Shown here: in pieces, positions 37,868 through 46,322 of the stretch
How positions within the stretch are numbered: the stretch's first letter is position 1
How the letters are laid out: every line of letters starts with the position of its first letter
From: Luteibaculum oceani
GTDB taxonomy: Bacteria; Bacteroidota; Bacteroidia; Flavobacteriales_D; Luteibaculaceae
Reading direction: 5' to 3'
Length of the DNA stretch: 64,000 nucleotides
Assembly (NCBI RefSeq): GCF_007995015.1
Contig: NZ_VORB01000007.1
Location: forward strand, 1 to 64,000
Notes under the pieces: model-generated
What the model was told of the DNA's origin: nothing
The model's database searches: none
What the model saw: the letters and a program-made list of their open reading frames with translations, nothing else
Made by a program: the position numbers and the translations under genes

Positions 37868-39895
37868 CTATTTGCTGGTTTGTTCTTGCCCAATGGCAGA
37901 AAGTACCTCTTCTTCGCTAATTTCTTCAGGAAGGGTTACTTTAAGTTGTTTGTTTATTTCCATTGCCCTTTTAATGGCAAACACGGCGTTGTCGTTTCTG
38001 GCCCAAGATCTTCTAGCAATTCCGTTGTTAACATCCCAGAATAACATGCTGTTTAGCTTTTGCTCGGCTTCTTGGGTTCCGTCAAGCAGTAACCCGAAGC
38101 CACCATTTATAACTTCTCCCCAGCCTACACCACCTCCGTTGTGCAGCGAAATCCAAGTTGCTCCTCTAAAGGAGTCTCCTACAAAATTTTGAACGGCCAT
38201 ATCAGCGGTAAACTGACTACCATCGTAAATGTTAGAGGTTTCTCTAAATGGTGAATCTGTACCAGAAACATCGTGGTGGTCTCTACCCAGTACCACCGGT
38301 CCTTCTAATTCTCCCAGTGCAATAGCCTTATTAAAAGCTTTTGCAATTTCTATTCTTCCGGTTGAATCTGCATAAAGGATACGCGCCTTAGATCCTACAA
38401 CCATTTGGTTCTCTTCGGCCTGCTCTATCCATTGGATGTTGTCTTGCAGTTGTTGCTCTATTTCTTTGGGAGCCACCACAGCTAATTCCTTTAATACTTC
38501 TGCAGCGATCTTGTCTGTTTTGCGCAGATCTTCCTCATTTCCGCTAGTACAAACCCAACGGAAAGGACCAAAGCCAAGGTCGAAGCACATAGGCCCCATA
38601 ATATCTTGTACGTAGCTAGGGTATTTAAAGTCGCCATTTTCTTTTACGATATCGGCACCTGCTCTACTCGATTCAAGCAAGAAAGCATTCCCGTAATCGA
38701 AGAAGTACATTCCACGGTCCACCAATGCATTTATTGCTTCAACATGCGCTTTAAGGGTTGCATAAATTTCCTTTTTGAATTGCTCTGGGTTGTTCGCCAT
38801 CATGTCGTTGGCATCATCAAAGCTCATTCCTATAGGGTAATATCCTCCAGCAAATGGATTATGCAGTGAAGTTTGGTCAGATCCAATATCTACTTTAACA
38901 TTTCTGTCAACCAGTTTTCTCCACAGATCTACCACGTTACCTAAATAGGCAATTGCATAGGCTTTACCCTCTTTTCTTTTGGCTTCGGCAAGGTCAATAA
39001 CCTGGTCAAGATCTTCAACTACTTCATCAACCCATCCTTGCTCGTGCCTTTTGTAGGCTGCGGCTGGATTTACTTCTGCGGTAATAGAAACGCATCCCGC
39101 AATATTTGCCGCTTTAGGCTGCGCTCCCGACATTCCACCTAAACCAGAGGTTACAAAAAGTTTGGTGCCATATTCCGATCTATCCTTACAGATTTTACGC
39201 AGTGCATTTAAAACGGTAATGGTGGTTCCATGCACAATTCCCTGTGGTCCGATGTACATGTACGATCCTGCCGTCATTTGCCCATATTGGGTAACCCCTA
39301 AAGCATTGTATTTTTCCCAATCATCTGGCTTAGAGTAATTCGGAATCATCATCCCGTTGGTTACTACTACTCTTGGTGCGTTGCTGTTAGATGGGAACAA
39401 TCCGAGTGGATGACCAGAATACATAACAAGCGTTTGCTCGTCGGTCATTTCGGTTAGGTATTGCATGGTAAGCAAGTATTGCGCCCAGTTTTGGAAAACT
39501 GCACCATTACCACCGTAGGTAATTAACTCATCGGGGTGTTGCGCCACCTTTGGATCCAGGTTGTTTTGGATCATTAACATTATGGATGCCGCCTGAATGC
39601 TTTTTGCAGGATACTCGTGTATTGGACGGGCATACATATCGTATTCGGGCTTGAAACGATACATGTATATCCTACCATATTTTTCGAGCTCCTCGTTAAA
39701 CTCTACAGCCAATTCCCGATGCCACTCCTTTGGGAAATATCTAAGGGCATTTCTCAAGGCTAAAATTTGCTCAGATTGAGAAAGTATTTTTTTGCGCTTA
39801 GGGGCATGACTTACCTTAGGGTCTATATCTTTTTTTGGAGGTAAATTTGAAGGAATTCCTTGTGCAATTTGCTTTGCAAATTCTGTAGTAACCAT
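37868..39895 (-). CDS. hutU: Urocanate hydratase
   Basis: A 675-residue urocanase, the long form common in Bacteroidota (the Pseudomonas type is about 560). It adds water to urocanate to give imidazolonepropionate in histidine breakdown, using tightly bound NAD+. Seen are ITYGGNGAVFQNWAQYLLTM, TLVMYSGHPLGLFPS, the NAD-binding GQMTAGSYMYIGPQGIVHGT and GLGGMSGAQPKAANIAGC, the DQTSLHNPFAGGYYP loop, and NGGGVGWGEVINGGFG. hutH, hutI and a formiminoglutamase gene are not nearby. The 154-bp gap to pheT holds a hairpin (37805-37814 with 37850-37859) and an eight-C run. Confidence 0.94.
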   Translation of the reverse strand: MVTTEFAKQIAQGIPSNLPPKKDIDPKVSHAPKRKKILSQSEQILALRNALRYFPKEWHRELAVEFNEELEKYGRIYMYRFKPEYDMYARPIHEYPAKSIQAASIMLMIQNNLDPKVAQHPDELITYGGNGAVFQNWAQYLLTMQYLTEMTDEQTLVMYSGHPLGLFPSNSNAPRVVVTNGMMIPNYSKPDDWEKYNALGVTQYGQMTAGSYMYIGPQGIVHGTTITVLNALRKICKDRSEYGTKLFVTSGLGGMSGAQPKAANIAGCVSITAEVNPAAAYKRHEQGWVDEVVEDLDQVIDLAEAKRKEGKAYAIAYLGNVVDLWRKLVDRNVKVDIGSDQTSLHNPFAGGYYPIGMSFDDANDMMANNPEQFKKEIYATLKAHVEAINALVDRGMYFFDYGNAFLLESSRAGADIVKENGDFKYPSYVQDIMGPMCFDLGFGPFRWVCTSGNEEDLRKTDKIAAEVLKELAVVAPKEIEQQLQDNIQWIEQAEENQMVVGSKARILYADSTGRIEIAKAFNKAIALGELEGPVVLGRDHHDVSGTDSPFRETSNIYDGSQFTADMAVQNFVGDSFRGATWISLHNGGGVGWGEVINGGFGLLLDGTQEAEQKLNSMLFWDVNNGIARRSWARNDNAVFAIKRAMEINKQLKVTLPEEISEEEVLSAIGQEQTSK

Positions 39896-39939
39896 ACAAT
39901 AATTAGATTGTAGCGATAAAATAACTAATAAATACCCGA

Positions 39940-40482
39940 ATGTTTAAAACGGTAGAAGAATCTCAAACCCAACTTACCGAATTAATGGTTCCCAGTTATA
40001 CCAATTTTGGTGGGAAAATTCACGGAGGGCAAATATTATCATTATTAGACAAAACAGCCTATGTATGCGCGTCTAAACATGCAGATAATTACTGCGTAAC
40101 GCTATCTGTAGATCGCGTAGAATTTCTTCATCCTGTAGAGGTGGGAACCTTGTTGCATTTATATGCCTCGGTAAATTACGTGGGAAGAACCTCATTAATT
40201 GTAGGTGTGCGGGTGGTTTCGGAAAACTTTAAGACCAAAGAAAAAATTCACACCAACAGCTGCTATTTTACCATGGTTTCTGTGGATGATGCGGGAAAGC
40301 CAAGCCCAGTTCCCGGTTTAATTTTAAGAAGTACGGATGAAATGCGCCGCTTTATTGAGGGGCGAGAGAGAAAAAAGACCAATCTGCGTTTCAAAAGTGA
40401 GTTTGAAAAAAGCAAGAAGGAAATTTTGTCCAACATTAAAGCCTACGATTTTGCCGATGAAAATTGCGAATTGAAGATTTAA
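39940..40482 (+). CDS. Acyl-CoA thioesterase, hotdog fold (YciA/BFIT type)
   Basis: A 180-residue hotdog thioesterase. It has the family start TELMVPSYTNFGGKIHGGQILSLLDKTAYV with the catalytic-helix Asp/Thr region, then VDRVEFLHPVEVGTLLHLYASVNYVGRTS and the CYFTMVSVDDAGKP strand. Cytoplasmic enzymes of this group hydrolyse a broad set of acyl-CoAs to free acid and CoA. The last 45 residues are a charged helical extension. It diverges from hutU across 44 bp and a hairpin (TTAAACAC/GTGTTTAA, 40479-40498) overlaps its stop. Physiological substrate unknown. Confidence 0.88.
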   Translation: MFKTVEESQTQLTELMVPSYTNFGGKIHGGQILSLLDKTAYVCASKHADNYCVTLSVDRVEFLHPVEVGTLLHLYASVNYVGRTSLIVGVRVVSENFKTKEKIHTNSCYFTMVSVDDAGKPSPVPGLILRSTDEMRRFIEGRERKKTNLRFKSEFEKSKKEILSNIKAYDFADENCELKI

Positions 40483-40528
40483 ACACTTCTGTGTTTAATC
40501 CGTTTTGCAATTAAAATAATCTGTTATC

Positions 40529-41533
40529 ATGTCCAAAGCCATCAAAAACATTTTTCCCTTGGGTTTTCCTTGGCAAACCCCAGATCCTTTTCTTTTCTGT
40601 GTTTACCACCAAGATAATTATCCTGCCGGAACGGAGACTTTGGGACCTGCTCCGTCCTATTTAAAGGGAAGACCCATTGGGAATGATTTTCAAAAGAAGG
40701 ATGGATTTAGAATGTATCACGGAACAGAGGTTCCGGGATTTCCCGGGCATCCGCACAGAGGTTTCGAAACCATAACCATCGTTGAGCAGGGTTATGCAGA
40801 TCACTCAGACTCCATGGGGGCTACTGGAAGATTTGGAAACGGCGACGTACAATGGATGACAGCAGGTAAAGGGGTTATGCATTCTGAGATGTTTCCCCTA
40901 ATTAGTAGCGAGGGACCAAACATTTTGGAGCTATTTCAGATTTGGTTAAATCTACCTCGGAAGTCTAAAATGGTGGAACCCCACTACAAAATGCTTTGGA
41001 ATGAGGATATACCCGTTCATAAAACTGATGGGGTTGAGGTGAAGGTGGTTGCCGGAGATTTTAAGGATAGCTCCGCCCTAAACCCTACTCCAGATTCCTG
41101 GGCTGCCGATCCTGTTTCAGAGGTTGGAGTTTGGCTTATATCTATACCAGAAAATGGCAAAGTAAATTTGCCAAGCTGCTCTGCCGACTGTAATAGAAGC
41201 ATTTATTTGTACGAAGGTGAAAAGCTTTCGGTACAGGGAGTGGAACTTACCGTAAACCATGGTGCCGAGTTATTATCTGGAGCGGTAAACCTGGAAAATA
41301 AATCATCTAGCGCAAAAGTATTGGTGTTACAAGGACGTCCTATTGGTGAGCCCGTTGTGCAACACGGTCCTTTTGTTATGAATACCGAAGGAGAAATTAG
41401 AGCTGCGATAATGGATTATCAGAAGGATCAATTCGGTGGATGGCCGTGGCCTAAATATGAGCATGTTCACCCAAGGGATGCCGGTAGGTTTGCAAAATAT
41501 GCAGATGGTGCCGTGGAAAAAAGGGGGGATTAA
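40529..41533 (+). CDS. Pirin-family cupin protein
   Basis: A 334-residue bicupin. The N-terminal cupin carries the pirin metal signature HPHRGFETIT and later MTAGKGVMHSE with the remaining ligands (two His, one His, one Glu), so an Fe(II) site is likely. The C-terminal cupin lacks these residues. Some pirins act as quercetin dioxygenases, others as redox-sensing regulators; nothing here separates the choices. The preceding thioesterase gene is 46 bp away and the tail overlaps a convergent small gene by 4 bp. Confidence 0.88.
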   Translation: MSKAIKNIFPLGFPWQTPDPFLFCVYHQDNYPAGTETLGPAPSYLKGRPIGNDFQKKDGFRMYHGTEVPGFPGHPHRGFETITIVEQGYADHSDSMGATGRFGNGDVQWMTAGKGVMHSEMFPLISSEGPNILELFQIWLNLPRKSKMVEPHYKMLWNEDIPVHKTDGVEVKVVAGDFKDSSALNPTPDSWAADPVSEVGVWLISIPENGKVNLPSCSADCNRSIYLYEGEKLSVQGVELTVNHGAELLSGAVNLENKSSSAKVLVLQGRPIGEPVVQHGPFVMNTEGEIRAAIMDYQKDQFGGWPWPKYEHVHPRDAGRFAKYADGAVEKRGD

Positions 41534-41715
41534 CGCGCTCCTTTTACTCTTCTTTTGTTAAATCCGTATGGGCAGTGGCGGCAGCCATTTTGGCAACAGT
41601 AGCCTCTTTTAAGCAGATATTTTTCGGTGAAAACCATGTAGCCATCTATAGTGGTGTAATAGTCTTCGGGATCTAACTCCTTTTTTTTCGAAAAACCGCT
41701 CATATCTTCTGCCAT
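41530..41715 (-). CDS. DUF5522-type small Cys-rich protein
   Basis: A 61-residue protein with the conserved pattern YTTIDGYMVFTEKYLLKRGYCC-(x3)-C-(x2)-CPYGF, giving four clustered cysteines able to bind zinc or iron. Homologous small proteins are widespread in Bacteroidota and usually unnamed. A TAAATTTG promoter element lies 17 bp upstream. Its 3' end overlaps the pirin stop by 4 bp in convergent orientation. The conserved length and Cys pattern make this a real gene rather than a chance frame; the role is unknown. Confidence 0.8.
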   Translation of the reverse strand: MAEDMSGFSKKKELDPEDYYTTIDGYMVFTEKYLLKRGYCCQNGCRHCPYGFNKRRVKGAR

Positions 41716-41731
41716 CCCTTCAGATTTTATG

Positions 41732-41739
41732 CAAATTTA
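41732..41739 (-). promoter_or_regulatory. Bacteroidota-type promoter for the DUF5522 gene
   Basis: The minus strand reads TAAATTTG, matching TAnnTTTG, ending 17 bp upstream of the ATG at 41715. Confidence 0.5.
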
Positions 41740-41745
41740 CCCCAA

Positions 41746-42657
41746 ATGAAGGAGATCTTTTCCCAAAAGTCTAAAATTGAAACCCATCGATTCGTTTTCA
41801 AAGGAAAGGAACTGCAAATTAATATCCTCAGGGAAGATCAATTGCACCCCATAATTAGTGGGAATAAACTAAGGAAATTAAAGTACCCCATTTTAGGTGC
41901 TGTACAACAAAAAGTAACTGGAATAATAAGTTTTGGAGGTGCATATTCCAATCACCTCAGCGCCTTGTCGTACTGCTGTAGTATGTTCGACTTGCCCCTG
42001 CTTTGTATGGTGCGATCCAATGATAAAAATCTATCTAATCCTACTTTAAAATTTATCGAGAGTCAGGGTGCGAGCATAGCTTTTTTAAGTTTTGCGGAAT
42101 ACCGGATGCGAAACGATGCTGCATTTCTAGCAGAACTTCAAAGCAACTATCCAAATTACCTGATTATTAAAGAAGGAGGAAAAGGTGGAGAAGCAGAGCA
42201 GGGGGTAGGAGAAATTGTCGACTCGAGAGTAAAAGAATACGATAGGTTAATAGTAGGGGTAGGAACGGGTACTACTTTTAGGGGATTAAAAAACAGCTTG
42301 GGAGATGGTCAAAAAATAACGGGGTTTTCAGCTGTGCCCCAAAAATTTTTGGATGCTGATATCCGTAATGACAAGGACCTTAACTTCGATTTCCTTTTTG
42401 GAGCATATGCCAAAACCAATGTCGAACTACAAGCCTTTGTATTCGACTTTTGGGAGCAAACAAAAGTTCTGTTAGATCCCATTTACACCAGTAAGGCTAT
42501 GTATGGATTGTGCAGCAAAATGAGCGAGGATGTTAATTACGCCCAGCTTCCATTGTTAATACATACAGGAGGTTTACAGGGCTTTTTGGGGATGGAAGAT
42601 GTATTTCCGTGGGTGAAAGCAGCTCTTCCACAAGCGCTTGTTAGCAAGCATCTTTAG
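41746..42657 (+). CDS. ACC deaminase / D-cysteine desulfhydrase-type PLP enzyme
   Basis: A 303-residue fold-type II PLP enzyme. Lys41 in SGNKLRKLKY is the expected Schiff-base lysine. FGGAYSNHLSALSYCC holds the substrate-side Ser-Asn, VGVGTGTTFRGL is the PLP-phosphate loop and IHTGGLQGF closes the active site. Members open the ACC ring or remove H2S from D-cysteine; the latter is commoner in non-plant-associated bacteria, but residues alone do not settle it. Slightly short relative to about 330 residues. Monocistronic by spacing. Confidence 0.82.
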   Translation: MKEIFSQKSKIETHRFVFKGKELQINILREDQLHPIISGNKLRKLKYPILGAVQQKVTGIISFGGAYSNHLSALSYCCSMFDLPLLCMVRSNDKNLSNPTLKFIESQGASIAFLSFAEYRMRNDAAFLAELQSNYPNYLIIKEGGKGGEAEQGVGEIVDSRVKEYDRLIVGVGTGTTFRGLKNSLGDGQKITGFSAVPQKFLDADIRNDKDLNFDFLFGAYAKTNVELQAFVFDFWEQTKVLLDPIYTSKAMYGLCSKMSEDVNYAQLPLLIHTGGLQGFLGMEDVFPWVKAALPQALVSKHL

Positions 42658-42686
42658 GCTGGGTTATTGTTAGCACTTGACTACCC

Positions 42687-42694
42687 TAACTTTG
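42687..42694 (+). promoter_or_regulatory. Bacteroidota-type promoter for the glucosaminidase gene
   Basis: TAACTTTG matches TAnnTTTG, 18 bp before the ATG at 42713, with TTG at 42667-42669. Confidence 0.55.
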
Positions 42695-42712
42695 TAGGGT
42701 ATTTCTAATGCT

Positions 42713-43660
42713 ATGAACACCAAAATCACCAGTTTATTTATCGCTTTACTGTGCAGTGCAAGTCTTTTCGCAGGAGGGGATAAAATTACTACCCAAGAGT
42801 ACATCGATACCTGGAAAGAAACAGCCATTAGAAATATGCGCGAATTTGGTATTCCGGCCTCTATAACTTTGGCGCAGGGGATTTTGGAATCTGCGTCGGG
42901 AAACTCCATGTTGGCCAAAAAGGGAAACAACCATTTTGGAATTAAATGCCACGGTTGGGAAGGTGGAAAAATTTATCACGACGACGATAAAAAGGGGGAA
43001 TGCTTTAGGAAATACAATTCTGCAGCCGAGAGTTTTGAAGATCACAGCTTATTCCTCAAGAATAAAAGTCGATATGCGTTTTTGTTTGACTATAAATCGG
43101 ATGATTATAAATCTTGGGCGAAAGGCTTGAAAAAGGCTGGATATGCCACCAACCCTAAGTATCCGCAGCTTCTTATGGCAATTATTGAAAAATGGGAGCT
43201 TTATAAATTCGATGAGGATATTAGTAAGCCGAGAAAAGAAAAGGTTGATAAGGAAATCGAAGAGGTTAAGGCTAAACCTGTAATTGCTGAAAAGGTGATT
43301 ACCCTGGATAGAGGAATAGACCTTAGCGATAATAATATTAAGTACACGCGAGCAAAAGCGGGAGACTCCGTTAAAGAAATAGCTGAGGATTTAGAGCTTG
43401 CAACCTGGCAAATTACTAAGTACAACGATATCAGCGAAAAGCACACCTTTAATAGCGGCGAATTGGTTTACATCCAACCGAAAAGAAGAAAAAACTGCTC
43501 GGTTAAGAAGTATGAAATTACTGAGGAAGACGATTTAAGATTGGTGAGTCAGAAGCTTGGGATAAAACCAAAGCACATTTTACGATTAAACCGGCTTGAG
43601 GATTTCTCAACAATCCACGCAGGAGATTCCATTAATACTTGTAAGCGGGTTAAAAAATAA
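42713..43660 (+). CDS. Secreted glucosaminidase (GH73) with LysM repeats
   Basis: A 315-residue envelope enzyme with a Sec signal ending SASLFAGG. The GH73 domain (about 25-165) has the catalytic Glu59 in LAQGILESASG and the NNHFGIKCHGW segment. A basic/acidic linker follows, then two LysM-like peptidoglycan-binding repeats (about 205-255 ARAGDSVKEIAEDL-like, and about 265-312 SQKLGIKPKHILRLN). It is expected to cleave the GlcNAc-MurNAc backbone during growth or division. Own promoter at 42687. Confidence 0.9.
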   Translation: MNTKITSLFIALLCSASLFAGGDKITTQEYIDTWKETAIRNMREFGIPASITLAQGILESASGNSMLAKKGNNHFGIKCHGWEGGKIYHDDDKKGECFRKYNSAAESFEDHSLFLKNKSRYAFLFDYKSDDYKSWAKGLKKAGYATNPKYPQLLMAIIEKWELYKFDEDISKPRKEKVDKEIEEVKAKPVIAEKVITLDRGIDLSDNNIKYTRAKAGDSVKEIAEDLELATWQITKYNDISEKHTFNSGELVYIQPKRRKNCSVKKYEITEEDDLRLVSQKLGIKPKHILRLNRLEDFSTIHAGDSINTCKRVKK

Positions 43661-43672
43661 AATTGATTGGAT

Positions 43673-44101
43673 CTATTCGTCAGTTAAAATGAATTGCCAG
43701 GAAATCCCGAATTTATCCTGACACCACCCAAACTTTTTCCCAAATCCATAATCCCCTTCGCCATTATAATTGTCAAGCGGAACCATAACCTGACCGTCTT
43801 TAGAAAGTTGATCGAATAATTTTTGAATCCGCTCTGGGGATTCGTCTCTAATCAATATGGAGTTGGCATGAGAAAAGTTCCAGGCGTGGTTGTAGCTACT
43901 TTCCGAAACCATATACTCTGTTCCGTTGATAGTGAAAACACCATATTTAATAAGGTCTGGGCTTCCTCCAGGTTCTCCCTTTTTGTAGTGGGTGATGCGA
44001 ATAATTTCTGAGTTAGGGAAGATATCGGTGTAAAGGTTAATTGCCTCTGTAGCTTTGCCACATTGGTCACCCACAAAGGTTAGAAAGGTGCTTGTTTTCA
44101 T
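43673..44101 (-). CDS. VOC-superfamily protein, PhnB/3-demethylubiquinone-methyltransferase-like
   Basis: A 142-residue protein of the glyoxalase/VOC fold in its PhnB-like form: LTFVGDQCGKATEAINLYTDIFPNSEI at the start, IKYGVFTINGTEYMVSES in the middle and GYGFGKKFGWCQDKFGISWQ-like sequence at the end. Annotated relatives are called 3-demethylubiquinone-9 3-methyltransferase but lack a SAM-binding fold and have no proven activity. Convergent with the glucosaminidase gene (12-bp gap). Confidence 0.82.
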   Translation of the reverse strand: MKTSTFLTFVGDQCGKATEAINLYTDIFPNSEIIRITHYKKGEPGGSPDLIKYGVFTINGTEYMVSESSYNHAWNFSHANSILIRDESPERIQKLFDQLSKDGQVMVPLDNYNGEGDYGFGKKFGWCQDKFGISWQFILTDE

Positions 44102-44254
44102 AGGTGGAAGTGTTTTTTTCTATCTCGCTTTTAATTGTAATGGAATAAAGGGCAAATTCAAGTGGGATAAGTTGCTAAATGCGTTATCCAGAAAAATTTG
44201 GTCCTATTCCCAAATGCACTACATCCTGAGGTAATTGGCCAAGAAGGAAACCAA

Positions 44255-44467
44255 TTAATTTTTACAACAGCTCTTATTGTTCTGTATGGGCGGACAGGGG
44301 ACGGTGCCGTAGCTGCAATAAACACAGCAGTCGTTGTTTTTGGGTTTCAAGACTTTGTTGCAGCCTTCGCATTGGTAAAAATACTGGCAGGCATTGGTGG
44401 GCATGGTTTCAACCTTCTTATGTCCACAATTCGGACAGGTTATCTCAGATTCTAATATTACACTCAT
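44255..44467 (-). CDS. GDCCVxC-domain small Cys-rich protein
   Basis: A 70-residue protein with eleven cysteines: ITCPNCGHKK, FYQCEGC, DCCVYCSYGTVPCPP and a CysCys near the end. This matches the GDCCVxC family found next to mercury-transport genes (here Gly is replaced by Asn). The cysteines suggest binding of Hg(II) or another soft metal. The start overlaps the merTP stop by one base, so it is translated with it. About 150 bp downstream hold no gene. Confidence 0.85.
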   Translation of the reverse strand: MSVILESEITCPNCGHKKVETMPTNACQYFYQCEGCNKVLKPKNNDCCVYCSYGTVPCPPIQNNKSCCKN

Positions 44468-45063
44468 TAATCATGTTTTTTCTCATTTACCTCGTAGCCA
44501 GTTTTTAGTATGGCTTGCTCAATTTCTAATGCATTGGTTTTTATTGGGTCGAAAACGATGATGGAATTGGCCTTTGAGTATGAGGTTTCGGTGGATAAAA
44601 TTCCGGGTAATTTCTGCACCTCGTGGTTAACGTGTTCTTCGCAGCCCGAGCAAGTCATCCCTGCTATGCTAAACTCAACCGTTTTGTACGCAGTGCTCTC
44701 GGTAACATTTACATCCTGCTTGTTAGGGTAGAAAATGTTGGAATAATAGGGGAAAGCCAGCATAAGAGCTGCCATAATCGTAACCAAGCCCAAGAAAGTG
44801 GTGGATTGCAAGAAATTACCTTTCTCCTCCGGTTCACAATCACAGTCGTCTTCTTTTTTGGGCTTAAACTTTTGGTACCATGCAAAGGCGAGTGTACCTA
44901 TAGTTAGTACTATGAGGTAGGGTCTTAAAGGTTCTAACCAAGAAAAGGTAGTGGCGAAGCTACTGCTACCCGCAACAAGCGCCAAAACAGGGGCTATACA
45001 ACATAATGAGGCTGCAAAAGCAGAAAGTAGTCCAGCACCCAATAGTTTTTTCTCAGTCTTCAT
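44467..45063 (-). CDS. merTP: Mercuric transport protein MerTP (MerT-MerP fusion)
   Basis: A 198-residue fusion. Residues about 5-110 contain three hydrophobic helices with the MerT Cys pair Cys21-Cys22 and a cytoplasmic Cys74-x-Cys76; residues about 125-198 form a MerP-like heavy-metal-associated domain with Cys138 and Cys141 in GMTCSGC. MerP captures Hg(II) in the periplasm and MerT takes it across the inner membrane. No mercuric reductase, lyase or ArsR/MerR regulator is in the window, so a stand-alone metal-uptake or other role is possible. Start is ATG 45063, since the earlier TTG at 45093 lies in the promoter. Confidence 0.87.
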   Translation of the reverse strand: MKTEKKLLGAGLLSAFAASLCCIAPVLALVAGSSSFATTFSWLEPLRPYLIVLTIGTLAFAWYQKFKPKKEDDCDCEPEEKGNFLQSTTFLGLVTIMAALMLAFPYYSNIFYPNKQDVNVTESTAYKTVEFSIAGMTCSGCEEHVNHEVQKLPGILSTETSYSKANSIIVFDPIKTNALEIEQAILKTGYEVNEKKHD

Positions 45064-45090
45064 GTATGTTCCTTTTAACCGGTATTTAGG

Positions 45091-45098
45091 CAAAGGTA
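45091..45098 (-). promoter_or_regulatory. Bacteroidota-type promoter for merTP
   Basis: The minus strand reads TACCTTTG, matching TAnnTTTG, about 28 bp upstream of the ATG at 45063. The in-frame TTG at 45093 is part of this element. Confidence 0.55.
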
Positions 45099-45136
45099 TG
45101 CAACAGAGCGTTGTAACTTATCCCTTCTACCCCAAT

Positions 45137-45994
45137 TCAGCCATTAGGAGTAATTACGAGTCGCTTTACTGAAAGCAATTGCTGCTTGCTATTTAAAAAT
45201 TGAACGAAGTAAACTCCAGGATTCAGTGCCGATACATCTATGCGGTTTTCCTTATTGGGCTTGTAATTTATGGTCCTTCCCCTTGAGTCCATTACGCTAA
45301 TACCATGGATGTCGGCTGTGCTTTTGTAGTTTAGAAAGGTGTTGGTTGGATTGGGGTAAATATCGATTTCTGCATCCGATAATAAATGATCTTTTAGGCC
45401 TGAGGTAGTTCCAGAAAAAGACAAATCGTCTAGGTACAATAGATTGCATACCACGTTGTACATGCAATGGGTGTACGCATTGGTGATGATGATGTGCACA
45501 GAGTCTGGTATTTCATTAGAAAGGTATTGCAGTTCTACTTGAAAGGGAGCGTAGCTTAGGGTAGAATCAAACTGAAAAGATCCGGTAGCTATGGTATCGG
45601 CGTTTCCGTTTTTTGTTAGGGCAACCGAAATCAATCCCGTGGCCAAACCATTATAGGTACTGGTTATGTATTTAAAGTGACCATTTAAATACTGAGGTCT
45701 GTACGAAATAGTGTCAGAAGATTTAATGGTGGTATTGGCATAACCGTACCAGTTGTGAAGAATAATTGCGTATTTGCCAGAGTAGCTGTCGGTGGTTTGA
45801 CAAACGCCATAATTATAGTCTTCCGTCCATTTTTTGACGGTTCCATGTTTAGGGTTGGGGACATTAAATAAACTGTCCATCTGCTCCGGATAGGAATGTT
45901 GATAGGTGGAGTCCCAGGTTTCAAAACCCTGATTAAACTGTCCAAAAGAAGGGATGACGATAACAAGGCAAAAAAGTAAAATGAGGTTTTTCAT
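45137..45994 (-). CDS. Secreted protein with type IX C-terminal sorting domain
   Basis: A 285-residue protein with Sec signal ending VIPSFGQ and a type A sorting domain at the end (EIDIYPNPTNTFLNY ... LNPGVYFVQFLNSKQQLLSVKRLVI, about 210-285), so it is a client of PorU/PorV. The middle 180 residues form a beta-rich, jelly-roll-like module (GFETWDSTYQHSYPEQMD, YAIILHNWYGYAN, LLYLDDLSFSG) of the kind that binds carbohydrate in other Bacteroidota proteins. The ORF is open to a TTG at 46018; ATG at 45994 (MKNLILLFCLV) gives a proper signal peptide. Function unknown. Confidence 0.85.
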   Translation of the reverse strand: MKNLILLFCLVIVIPSFGQFNQGFETWDSTYQHSYPEQMDSLFNVPNPKHGTVKKWTEDYNYGVCQTTDSYSGKYAIILHNWYGYANTTIKSSDTISYRPQYLNGHFKYITSTYNGLATGLISVALTKNGNADTIATGSFQFDSTLSYAPFQVELQYLSNEIPDSVHIIITNAYTHCMYNVVCNLLYLDDLSFSGTTSGLKDHLLSDAEIDIYPNPTNTFLNYKSTADIHGISVMDSRGRTINYKPNKENRIDVSALNPGVYFVQFLNSKQQLLSVKRLVITPNG

Positions 45995-46018
45995 TATAAC
46001 GGGGTATATGCGGAACAA

Positions 46019-46322
46019 TAGGGGTAACCTAAAAATTTAACCTACGGAGTTACAAGGTACAGACGAAAAATTTTCGTTTACGTGGCTCGGCAAGACAGAT
46101 TGAAAAACGATGTTGCCTCAAAGGTACACCGCTCCTTGGTTTTTCTTCTAAATCAGAGCAAGTACTTATGATCATTAAAAATCAGTAAGCTTTTGTAATT
46201 GCTCAAAGTTGACTTCTAAAATAGACCTTGCCGACCTATGAAAACAGTATTAATGGAGGGTTAAAAATTATATCAGAGCTTGGATTTTAGCTCAGATCAT
46301 TGTAGGTAGTAGTCCTTTTTAT
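46019..46322. other. Intergenic stretch holding one copy of a direct repeat
   Basis: AT-rich, no gene. It contains a small palindrome ACGAAAA/TTTTCGT at 46061-46075 and, at 46084-46115, a 32-bp repeat found again at 47213-47244. Nothing else is recognised. Confidence 0.5.
46084..46115. repeat. Direct repeat, copy 1, left of the zeta-like module
   Basis: 32 bp beginning GGCTCGGCAAGACAG and ending TTGAAAAACGATGTTG. 28 of 32 positions match the copy at 47213-47244 in the same orientation. The two copies bracket the small ORF and zeta-like pseudogene. Confidence 0.65.

Noticed and set aside
44102-44254. Possible small gene downstream of the GDCCVxC gene
   Set aside because: No frame with a plausible start and length was found on either strand.
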